64,000 nt of DNA from NCBI GenBank assembly GCA_037039685.1, contig JAWNGF010000003.1, positions 4,252,571-4,316,570 on the forward strand. The letters are read 5' to 3'. Positions 25,001 to 34,277 of this stretch are shown one piece after another. A model generated the notes under the pieces. It searched no databases, was not told where the DNA came from, and saw only the letters and a list, made by a program, of their open reading frames with translations. Position 1 is the stretch's first letter; every line of letters begins with the position of its first letter. A program made the translations under genes and the position numbers. This DNA comes from Ceratobasidium sp. AG-K. Its lineage: Eukaryota; Basidiomycota; Agaricomycetes; Cantharellales; Ceratobasidiaceae.

Positions 25001-28000
25001 TAGAAATGCGCTGGGACTGAGGGGGCGAAAGCTCGATAATCTCGGGGTGCCAGGAGCTCATGCTACGCGAGCTCGGCGACGACTGCACGAACGAAGGTGG
25101 GGCCGAGACCTCGATGGGCACGACAATTTCCTCGACTACGGGCGGCGGCATGACTTCTACAGGGACCTCGACAACCGATGGTGGGCACTCGCATTTCCTC
25201 GCATCGTCATAATCGGTGGACGGCGGGCAAACGGTAACGGTCTCGAATTCGGTGTCGGTGCACGTCTGTACGGTGTTGAATGTCTCGGTGCCTGTCGAGC
25301 CCTCTGCGGTGACGAATGCCTCGCTGATCTTGGTTGGCGATGGCTGTCGGACTGACGTAACGGTGCGTGCACGGGAACCGGTCTGGTCGATGGTAAATTC
25401 GGACATGTCGCTTGTCTCGCAGACCTCGTAGGCGATGGACCCGTAGGTGGAAGGACCTTGCGACCCACCGCTGACAGACTCGTAGGCATTCGAAGGCGAG
25501 CGCGAGCGGAAGCTCGTGTACGACCCGTTGGACTCTTCAGCAAACTCGGACGTGGCCGGAGCGGAGATGCGATCGGTGGCAGCAGGAGAAAGAGTCTGCG
25601 CGCGCTCACGCCTAGGACGACGGAGACCTCCAGAGCGAGACAGACCGGCGTTGCTCGACGAAATTGCAGACAGCGTACGACGACGCTCGTAGGTAGCGCT
25701 CGAGATGACTCCCTCGCTTCGGCCGGAACCGTAGCCAGTAGACAGGGCATCATGCGAGCGGGTCCCCCGGGAGAGCGAATCGGCGACAATCCTCAGACCG
25801 CGAACGGTCGACTCCTCGGTATCGGTGGGCACATAGGTCGTCTCGTCATGGCCGGTGAGGTGGCTGACCGAGTAGAACGAGCTGCGCGGCCTGTCGGTGG
25901 CGCTCGGCGTCAAGTATCCACTTCCATCGGACTCGGCGTACATGCTGTGGCGGCTTCGGGTTGGCGGGGGGCTAAGCATGGAGCTCTCACCCTGGCTGGC
26001 TCCGCTCGTGACGGTAACGGGAGCAGGAGCACCCGCGCTACGTGCCAAAGCGCGCTCAATATCGGCTTCGAGTTCGAGATCGGCCATGGAGGTAGTGCGA
26101 CGCAAGCTGCCGGTACGAGAAGGGGGAATGAGGCTAGCTACGGACATGTCGTCGGCGGTCTGTCGTGGAATATATGTCGAATGCGTGACGAAAGACGAGT
26201 TGCGCGACAACACGCTGGCGGTATCGGGGATGTCTCCGGTCGGGGGCATGAACGTCGTAGTAGCAGATCCTTCGGAGCTGTGAGAGCGGACCGAAGACGA
26301 ACGTTGCAGCGAGCCGGCCTCGGATTCGGACCGTTCCGTGATAGCCCTCGTCGGGGCGCGCGAGATGCTTGCCAAAACCTCCCTACAACGACCGTGAGTA
26401 CTGCAGAACGAATCATGATTAATTACTCACCAAATAGCTCCGACCCATCGAACACGTTCCCTTGCGGTATCGGTTCCAAGTCGTTCCACTCCATCGGTAT
26501 ACAAAAGTTGAAAAGGGCACAAAGTCTCTGCCAGCTCGGCACTCTGTAGCCTGGCGGCCACACTTCCCACATCATCGCGAGCGCTCGGGTGCGACGGCGA
26601 CGGCGCACTGCGAACCTCCGTGCAGTTAACCAAGTCGAGGGTCACCACACCACGTCCACCAGTCGGGGCAATCCATGTCAATATCAAAACGTTCGGGTAG
26701 AGGACTGCCTGCGTGCGGAGCCATTCGAATGGTGGTGGTGCGTGCACGTTGAGGTACCACAGCGCGCTGATTCGGATAGGCTGAGAAATGATTGGTCAGC
26801 GGCTATGAAGGCAAACAAGCGCCGGCCTCACCTCCTGTCCATTGTGTCCAAGACCAACAGCTTCGCTCTCGCTTGGAACAGGAACGCTCGTCACAATCTC
26901 TCGGCTCAATCTCTGGCGCATAAGCCCTTCGGCGCTCGTCGGCGCGCTTGATGCCTCGCTCAATGCCTTGCCAAATCGTCCACCAGGCGTTCGAGGGGTC
27001 ATTGCACCCGCCTGAAACGCCAGTTAGCCTCACTCAATCACATCTGTTTTGAGCTCACCTGGGTCTTCGGTGTCATACTTCCAACAAATGTCTTCGGGGT
27101 CCCCATATGCGGCGTGAGCGGCATAGTTGTCGAATAGGGGGTCTTCTCGCCTGGTTGAGGAGTTCGGTCGGCCCAATCAGCAAACTTGTCTTCGGCGCTC
27201 GGGTTCGGAGTCTTGGGCTCGACGGGAGTCATGGCGCGTTGCTTCGGGGTCATCGCTCCACGTGGGGTGCGCGGCGACTTGGGTGGGACAGGGGGCGGGC
27301 TGCGGGAGCCTTGGGTATACGTATCGGATCCTTGGGTGTAGGTGTCCTCGCCTTCGGTATAGTATGCGCTCGTCTCGGGCGGAACGTGTGTGCTTGAGCC
27401 TTGGGTATAGGTACCAGATTCTTGAGTATATGCTTGGGAGGGCTGGTATGTCGAAGATCCACGAAGATAGGTGCTCGAGCCGGAGCCAGAGGTAAAACCG
27501 CCCTCGGAACGGCCTTGGGAAGTCGAAGTGCGTCCGGTGACGGTATTGGAATCGGAGCCGAGGGGATACATGGTGCTGACGAAACCGCTGATGCCGCCTT
27601 CGCTTCCAGCACGGTAAGTACCGCTGCCAGTGCCAGTCGCATAGCTCTCGGTCCGGCTATCAGGGCGCAACGTGTCGGCGCGGCTGTCGGTGCGAAGGGT
27701 GTCGCTGCCGCTGGGACGGTAGGTCTCGCTCGCGCCAGTTCCACTCATGTAAGTCTCGCTGCCGCTGCGGTAGCTGCCGCCGTCGCTTCGTCCGTCGCTC
27801 CTGTACGCCTCGCTCCTGTAGGTATCGCTTCGCCCGTCGCTCCGGTACGTGTCGCTCCGGCCATCGCTGCGGTACGTGTCGCTGCCATTGCTCCGGTATG
27901 TCTCGCTGCCCGCAGTGTAGGAGCCGCTGGCCACGGACCTCGGCCGGCTGCCGCTACGGTAAGTCTCGCCGGCGCTGCGCTCACTCGGGGCTCCACGGTA

Positions 28001-30795
28001 GGTCTCGCTGCGTTCGCTCGAGGCACCTCGGTAGGTTTCGCTTCGTTCGCTGGGGGCGCCGAGGTACGTCTCGCTGCGTTCGCTCGAGGCACCACGATAA
28101 GTCTCGCTCCGCTCGGTCGGGGCGCCGAGGTACGTCTCGGTGCGGTACGTGTCGCTTCCGCCGGACCTGTAGGTGTCGCTGCCGGCTCCGCTGCGATATG
28201 TATCGCTACCCGCGCCGCTGCGGTACGTCTCGCTGCCGACGCCGCTGTATCCCGCGTCGCTTCCACCACCGCTCCTGTACGTTTCGCTTCCGCCGCCAGA
28301 TCGGTACGTCTCGCTTCCACCTCCAGATCGATAAGTCTCGCTGCCTGCGCCAGATCGGTATGTTTCGCTTCCTCCACCACTGCGATAGGTCTCGCTCCGG
28401 TACGTCTCACTCCCAGCGCCACTCAAGCCGGCATCACTTCCAGGCCCAAGTCCACCGCTAGCATAGCTTCCAGCACTAGCGCTCTTGGTCGGACTTGCGG
28501 GCCTAAAAGGACTTCCAGCACGGGCAGCCGGGAACGAGGGGGAAAACAGGGCTTCAAAGCCTAGCCCAACGCGGGGACGGGAGAATGGTGACGCGACGGA
28601 CGAGCCGCCCATTTCAGAGCCTACCCACAAAGTCAGTCTCAACGTCGCAAAAGAAATAACGGGGACTTGCCGCTTCCGGACCCACTAGCAGACCCACGCG
28701 TAGGGAGCCCGACGCTCAACTTGCCAGGGGACAGACTTCCAGCACTGACAAAGCTGGCTTCACTCTTGGCTCCTCCTTTTTCGAAAAACGCGATCAAGTC
28801 GCCTGCGCGACGACCCATGGACGCGCTCGGGTGGCGGGCGAGGATATCGGTTGGGGCCGGCGGGGCGAGTTCTTTTTCTTTTTGCTTGGGGTTGGCGCCA
28901 ATGTCGGACCCGGCGGTGCTCTTGTAGTCGCTCTGGGCCGTGGCGGGGCGGTATTCGGAGATGGGGCGGTAATCGCTCTGGGCTGTCGCGGGGCGCAAAA
29001 ACTCGCTATGGGAAGACGAGGGGCGCTCAAGAGAGGTCGCGCGGTCTTTGCCCAGAGTCTGCAGCGGGGCCGTCGGGGAGAACAACTTGAGGGGTTGGGA
29101 CGGTCCGCCCGAGGAGAGATAGGACCCATGCGTCGAGGGTGAAAATAGGGAAGCAGCTTCGGACGACGCGCGGGTATGTCCAGACCGCCTCGAGGGCGCG
29201 GAAATATCACTTCCAGCACTAGCGCTCGCTACACAAAAGTTAGCCACCTGAACCGGCTGAAAAAAGTTGCCACCCACCTGGACCAAATCGTTGCGAACTC
29301 AATCGGCTGAGGGCGCTCGAGGTGCGCTCGGTTTGTTCTTCTACGGTGCTGAGGACCTTGCGTTCGAATGAGACGGGGTCGAGGGTGTTGGAATGGAGAG
29401 ACGCGAGGATTTCTTCGGGGGAGATGCTGGACGAGGCCGATGTGCCGTCGTCGTACGAGTATTGCGTGTGGCCGTCGTCGTGCTGGCCTTCGGAGAGGAT
29501 GTCGGAGCGCTCATCGGAGCGGGCGTCGGAGCGGGCGTAGGTGTGGGGAGTCGCCGAGCGGGATTGGGTATGAGGTGTCACGGAACGCGACTGGGACTGG
29601 GTGTATGGAGTGATCGACCGCGACTGGGTGTGCGAGTCGGTGCGGGACTGGGTACGAGTGTCGGTCCGCGACTGGGTGCGGTCGTACGAGAGGCCTTCGG
29701 AGACCTGGGACTCGGAGCGGTAGTCGCTGCCCTCTTCAAAAGTACGCGCATCATCATAATCGGCACTTTGGGCATCGTCGTATCCACTCTGAGCATCGTC
29801 GTACCCGCTCTGCGCATCGTCGTATCCACTTCCGCTACGTCCATCATCGTACTTGCTCGCATCGTCAAACCGGCTGGCAGCTCGGCTCGCGGTTCGGGCG
29901 TCTTCGAATCGACTCGCTGGCCGACTGGCACTGCGCGCATCGTCGTATCTGCTCGCAGCCCGGCTCGCACTTCGACCGACGCTCTGGGCCACGCTCTGGC
30001 CGTCTTCGTATCGCGTGCTCCGGCCGTCGTCGTACCGGGTGCTGTGTCCATCGTCATAAGCGCTGCTCCGGCCGTCATCGTAAGCGCTCGCTCCCTCGTC
30101 GTCGTACGTGCGGGCCTCGCTGCGGTTGTCGTCATACGTCCTGCCATCGCTGTCGTCGTCGTCGTGGTAGCTGCGGCTGTCGTATGAGCGCGCGGTGTGT
30201 GTTGGAGTGCGACTTGCGCTCCGGCTGTATGCTTCGGTGCGCTCGTCGTGTCGACTGGGGCTGCGAGAGTGGTATGTTTCTGTGCGGCTAGGCGCGCGGC
30301 TATCGTATGTTTGTGTTCGACTCGGACTGCGCGAGTCATAAGTCTGGGTGCGACTAGGCGCTCGACTGTCGTATCCCTGGGTGCGGCTGTCGTACGTCTG
30401 CGTCCGACTGGGTGCTCGGCTGTCGCTGATGTATGACCTCGCAGGGCTCCTTGTGCGCTCCGTCTCAGAGTAATACTCTTCTTCCTCGTCGTCGAGCTGA
30501 ATGTCGCGCTCGACCTCGGTGGCAGAGTCGCCTTCTTGGATGGTGGTCTCCCCCTCGTCGTCATAGTACGACTCGTGGGGATCAGAAAAGTTCGAGCGCG
30601 TATGGGAAGAGTAGCTTCGACCAGTCACGCTGCGGTCGGGAGAGGCTGCCCCCAAGTTAGCCACAAAATCAACAACAAAATATAATATTTAAATTTACCA
30701 GATCGCCCATCGTAGCTTGGAGAGCGCGACGTGTATGTCGCAGTGCCGTATCGCCGCGAGTCGGGCGAACGAGAGTAGGACCTGCGGCTGGCCAT
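10045..30795 (-). CDS. Giant (about 6,600-residue) repeat protein with PH-like domain and coiled coil
   Basis: A chain of large open blocks on the minus strand joins through short introns with matching phases at every junction I checked: 30795-30699, 30645-29278, 29228-about 28690, 28620-27059, 27011-26832, 26780-26431, about 26375-22740, 22690-20695, four short exons (20650-19985), 19890-19310, 19265-15530, 15480-12725, 12705-11030, three short exons, and a last exon ending at 10045. Order along the protein: Ser/Arg/Tyr/Asp-rich repeats, SETYRSG repeats, a PH-like globular segment (about residues 1250-1365), a Ser/Pro-rich region with 36-residue repeats, a small helical segment, about 2,700 residues of IRV motifs including an SR-rich stretch, a long charged coiled coil and a Pro-rich tail. 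Most of it is predicted disordered by composition. I recognise no named full-length family. A large membrane-associated or cortical scaffold is a guess from the PH-like part. Two or more separate genes are possible but no internal stop, promoter or poly(A) gap was seen. Confidence 0.7.
11040..11840 (-). other. Long charged coiled coil of the giant protein
   Basis: About 270 residues of Glu/Arg/Ala-rich heptad-like sequence (AAEEERQRIFAQNEAARREA, EERTRLLEIREAERAQELEN) without Pro or Gly. It would form a long helix or coiled coil C-terminal to the IRV repeats. Confidence 0.85.
12250..19250 (-). repeat. IRV repeats: more than 100 copies of P-Q-[VI]-I-R-V-[GT]-[ST]
   Basis: Across three large exons the protein repeats an 8-residue core (PQVIRVGS, PQIIRLGT, PHVVRVGT, PQVIRVTS) separated by 6-20 residue Pro/Ser/Ala/Glu-rich linkers. 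I counted about 50 in the 12725-15480 exon, about 55 (including degenerate forms) in the 15530-19265 exon and 9 in the next. Core positions Ile/Val-Ile/Val-Arg-Val are nearly invariant while linkers diverge freely, so the core looks under selection. The 15481-15530 intron falls inside one motif, between Q and V. Confidence 0.9.
15700..17000 (-). repeat. SR-rich variant of the IRV repeat (RSRSPTRIIEVDRSRR)
   Basis: Here the core becomes SPTRIIEV or SPTRIIQV and the linkers become Arg/Ser dipeptides, giving units such as RRSHSRSPTRIIEVDRS. Between about 16000 and 16450 neighbouring units are nearly identical in DNA, so this part probably expanded recently. Confidence 0.85.
23390..24330 (-). repeat. 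About nine 36-residue SPPQLLAPSLREGSS repeats
   Basis: Units of the form SVTSSLVSPPQLLAPSLREG, followed by SSRRDGTISSVR, repeat about nine times with moderate divergence inside the Ser/Pro-rich exon. The periodicity is visible in both DNA and protein. Confidence 0.8.
26431..26780 (-). other. PH-like domain exon of the giant protein
   Basis: This exon encodes the only clearly globular segment: PIRISALWYLNVH, PPFEWLRTQAVLYPNVLILTW, GGRGVVTLDLVNCTEVRS, CPFQLLYTDGVERL and ARERVRWVGAIW. Alternating hydrophobic strands ending in an amphipathic helix with conserved Trp fit a pleckstrin-homology-type fold. The fold is inferred from the pattern and from recollection of similar segments in other agaricomycete proteins. 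Confidence 0.55.
27690..28430 (-). repeat. SETYRSG / SETYRGA repeat block of the giant protein
   Basis: About 30 tandem units of a 7-12 residue motif (SETYRSGGG, SDTYRSDGR, SETYRGAPSER) fill this stretch of one exon. Tyr is regularly spaced; the rest is Gly, Ser, Arg and Thr, a composition typical of disordered, phase-separating segments. Confidence 0.85.
29700..30430 (-). repeat. N-terminal SRTQTYDSR and YDDAQSG repeats of the giant protein
   Basis: The coding strand reads iterated DSRAPSRTQTYDSR units followed by short YDDAQSG and YDDGRS units. These are in-frame protein repeats with visible DNA-level similarity, consistent with expansion by slippage. Confidence 0.8.
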
Positions 30796-31040
30796 GGCCT
30801 GTCGAGGTTGTCAGAGAAAGTTGAGGGTGGAAATCAAACCAGGTCCAACAAAGCGCAATATCCTTTGCAAATTCAGGACGCGTCCGGGTCCGGCGTTTTG
30901 TTGCCTGCATGTCCGGGGCATGTATATGCGCGTTGGACGTGTAATTATCTTTATGCTCGTGTCAATGCCAGGCCGGCTCGTATGTCTCGGCGTGAAATTC
31001 TTCCATGGTCTATTATTCGACCTCGGCGGGACCTTTTGCC

Positions 31041-31048
31041 ATATATAT
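31041..31048 (+). promoter_or_regulatory. TATA-like box for LCB1
   Basis: ATATATAT lies about 85 nt upstream of the chosen LCB1 start at 31129, in the 330-bp divergent spacer shared with the giant gene. Support is positional only. Confidence 0.35.
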
Positions 31049-31128
31049 CTGGAGCTATAATGAACCAAGCACGTGAGCCGCGCCAGCTTATCTCACGGCG
31101 TTCCATATCCGTCTTCATTCCCACCACC

Positions 31129-32912
31129 ATGGAGAGCCTGGCGCACGCAAAGGACGTCCTCATGGCCATACCCGGCTCTGCCGCCATCGTCCGCTACGTC
31201 AAGGCATCCCACCAAGATGACCCCTTTCGCACTCTTTTGGAACTTATTCTCGTCGTTTTCGCTGTCCGCACGCTGCTTATGAACCGCACCCGCTCCGACC
31301 AGTCTGGAAAGAATTTTGTTAAATTGTCGGAAAAGGTACGACCGCTCTTTTTGCTTTGATGTGGGCTAATGGTGGTGTAGGAAATTGACGACCTCGTGGA
31401 CGAATGGACGCCCGAACCCCTCTGCACCCCGCTCACCCCCGAAGAACAAGCCGACCTCGCCTCGATTCCTATCATCGCCGGCCCCACAGGACCTAAACCC
31501 AAACTCGCCTCAACTGGAAAAACAGTGCTCAACTTTGCTACATACAACTTTGCTGGTCTCGCCGGAAACGACTTTATCAAGGAGCGCGCCGTCGAAACAC
31601 TACGCAAATATGGGCTCGGCAGTTGTGGCCCGCCAGGTTTCTACGGTACAATCGGTCAGTCCACCCGCCTATCCCACGTGCTCGAGGTTTCGCCCCTCGC
31701 CGACGTTTTTTTCTCGCTCAACCGAGATGCTAACTCTATCCTAGACGTGCACATGCAACTCGAACGCGATATTGCCTTCTTCCTCGGCACCGAATCGGCC
31801 ATCCTCTACACCCAGGCCTTCCACACCGTCTCATCCGTCATTCCCGCTTTTTGCAAACGCGGAGACATTATCGTCGCCGACCGCGGAGTCAACTTTGCCA
31901 TTCAAAAAGGCCTTCAGATCTCGCGTAGCACGATTCGCTGGTACGAGCACAACAACCTCAAGAGCCTTCAGGATGTCCTCGAATCCGTCGACCGCGAGTG
32001 CAGGAAAAAAGGTACCAAGCTCACGAGGCGGTTCATCGTCACCGAGGGAATTTTCGAAGGGTCGGGTCAGATGGTCGATTTGCCTAGACTCGTGCGTGGT
32101 CCGAGGTTTTGACGGGCTGGGCTAACGTGTTTTTAGATTGAGCTCAAGAAAAAGTACAAGTACCGTCTCGTGCTCGATGAATCCATCTCGTTTGGCTCAA
32201 TGGGACGCACTGGCCGCGGACTTACGGAATTGTACAACGTCCCGGCGACCGAGGTTGACATGCTCGTTGGATCCATCGCCAACGGTCTCTGCTCGGCTGG
32301 AGGGTTCTGCGCCGGCTCGCGCGTAGTCGTTGACCACCAGGTATGCCCCAATCTTCACTGCATCAACTCCAGCTAACTCTGTCGCAGCGCATCAACGGCA
32401 CTGCATTCGTCTTCTCCGCAGCCCTCCCCTCGCTCCTCGCAGTCGCAGCATCCGAAGCCATCTCAATCCTCACCTCCACCCCCTCCGCCCTTGCCGCACT
32501 GCACGAAAATGCCCGACTGATGCGCACCACACTCGACCGGTGCACCGACCAAATCGAAATCACCTCGCACACCGCTTCGCCTGTTATCACGTTTACCCTC
32601 AAGACTATTACTTCAGGACTGCACCCCTCGAGCGCTGAAGTCGCTAAACCCCACCCGCATGCACAGGCTTCACCGAACACCCCAACGTTTGATATCGCAG
32701 CAGAGGAAGTCATACTCCAGGCTATTGTCGACGAAGCGCTCGCTCAGGGCGTCATGATTTCCCGCGCACGCCGGCTCCGTGGGCAGGAAGGCGTCGAGCC
32801 GCGTCCGAGCGTGCGTATCGTCTGCTCCGCCGCACTTAGCAAAAAGGACGTCGAGCGTGCTGCGGGGATTCTCAAGGGTGTGATTGGTAAAGTGTGCACC
32901 AAGAGGAGGTGA
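31129..32912 (+). CDS. LCB1: Serine palmitoyltransferase subunit 1
   Basis: Exons 31129-31335, 31381-31654, 31745-32091, 32137-32340 and 32388-32912 give 518 residues, normal for LCB1. An N-terminal membrane segment (LLELILVVFAVRTLL) is followed by the alpha-oxoamine synthase fold: FATYNFAGLAG, KYGLGSCGPPGFYGT, FLGTESAILYTQAF, VLDESISFGSMGRTGRG and GSIANGLCSAGGFC. As expected for LCB1, the PLP-binding lysine of the catalytic partner LCB2 is absent, so this is the non-catalytic half of the ER heterodimer that condenses serine and palmitoyl-CoA in sphingolipid synthesis. The start at 31129 has an excellent context (CCACCATGG); an in-frame ATG at 31060 is upstream. The 90-nt intron 31655-31744 is stop-free and in frame, so a naive model would carry a false 30-residue insertion inside the conserved YGT-IDVH segment. 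Confidence 0.95.
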
Positions 32913-34277
32913 CTCGGTTTCTGGAATTATTAGATTTCATGTATTTTACGTGTGTTTTGGATTAATGATGGGTTCATGAGTTGGTGAAATGGGTGTGACT
33001 TTTGTGAGGTGTGATGGGGTTGGGCGTTTGCTGGGGTTTGAGGGTGTATGCGTTCCTGGTTACAGTCTTCGAGTTGGTCATGGAGTAAGGTACTGGTCAG
33101 TCGGAATGCCATTACATCACGGCTGTGCTGTGCTCTGGTTGGCATCAGCCCTGAATTACACCGGCTCTACTGAGACCACATACCACAGACTAGGAGTATT
33201 GGATTCGACGCGGTGCGAAGCATCCACGACCTCGCCTCCAAGTTCTCCAATCACGACTGCTGGGCTCTGCTCTATCGGCTCGCCCTGGTGCAGGTCTTCG
33301 AGCTGCAGTCCTCGCTCACCGCGCAATCTAGTCCGAGCTGACCCTGCCGAAGTTTCAACCACTCGTTTGCCACTGAAGCTCAGAATCACGTTAGTCAGAA
33401 CGTTTGCCGTCTGTGATTCCTCGCATTGTTCTGCCCCACATGTCTCATGCCTTGCCGGCATGGCATCGCTGCCCGTCCCTTGATTGGCCAAGAAGGTGAA
33501 TCGGAACCTGATCTCGGCCCTTGGACCTGCCGGTAATGCTTCTCTTTTGCACATTGTGGCTTCCCTGATCATAACTCCCACAGAGGCCCTTGGCACCAGG
33601 ACGCTGCCTTGGTTGTCGTCGTTCCCAACTCATCACTTGCGAATGCCCAAGGCAAGCTGATTGTTAGTCGTTGGCTGTGGGTTGTGCGCGAACTCCAGGA
33701 GGTATTTACAGCGTCGGAGTAGTTTCGCTCACTGCGTGTACCTTGCAAGAGTGCATAACCACTCGATCACTCCGTTGTTATTTGCCAGATCTGTGCGTGT
33801 TCGAACGACTTTCTCATTTGACTTCTTTCGCGCTGGTCACTCTTACCGTATGCCTAGCGCACAGCAATGGATTCACCGTAGCCGTCGCACGTCTTATGTT
33901 ATGCATGTGTTATAGGTCTCTCAGTCCCACAGTTATTTGGGTGAGCGAACCGAAGTCGTTTGATATTTCTGATCGTAATTTATACGAACCTGACCTGACC
34001 ACTCGTGTCTCGACTAGGTCCATCCTCTAATTTACGCACACATAAGCTATTACAACTACTTCTTCCTCAATAAGTCATTGGGATTGTACTATATGCCAGA
34101 CCCGGTCTTCTGTCGCGTCAGACTCGGAGTAGATGGGAAAAGTCGTCCAATGTTTGCCTACCATCACGTAAGCATCACCCGAGGCTCGGCATGATCCAAT
34201 TACAACTCGGGCCGAGTCATCATTTGAATCCAGTCCCAGATCTTGTCCCACTTGCCACCATCCGACGCGCGAATTTG
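32913..34277. other. Gene-poor spacer
   Basis: Apart from one uncertain reverse open frame (33156-33596) nothing convincing was seen in these 1.3 kb. Forward frames are short and lack the codon regularity of neighbouring genes. Confidence 0.4.
33156..33596 (-). CDS. Hypothetical open frame, 146 residues
   Basis: An uninterrupted minus-strand frame of 146 residues (contains FRFTFLANQGTGSDAM and VVIGELGGEVVDASHRV) has a more protein-like composition than the surrounding shadows. It has no recognised domain, its first codon is not ATG (the first in-frame ATG is 24 nt further in), and it may be an exon of a longer gene or a decayed fragment. It should be treated as unproven. Confidence 0.25.
   Translation of the reverse strand: MPRASVGVMIREATMCKREALPAGPRAEIRFRFTFLANQGTGSDAMPARHETCGAEQCEESQTANVLTNVILSFSGKRVVETSAGSARTRLRGERGLQLEDLHQGEPIEQSPAVVIGELGGEVVDASHRVESNTPSLWYVVSVEPV

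Noticed and set aside
25458..26549. 363-codon plus-strand open frame rich in Arg/Gly/Ala
   Set aside because: Opposite the Ser/Pro-rich exon and the PH-like exon, with composition typical of an antisense shadow.
27401..28564. 387-codon plus-strand open frame opposite the SETYRSG exon
   Set aside because: Its Ala/Val/Ser-rich, repetitive product mirrors the periodic codons of the real minus-strand exon; there is no family pattern.
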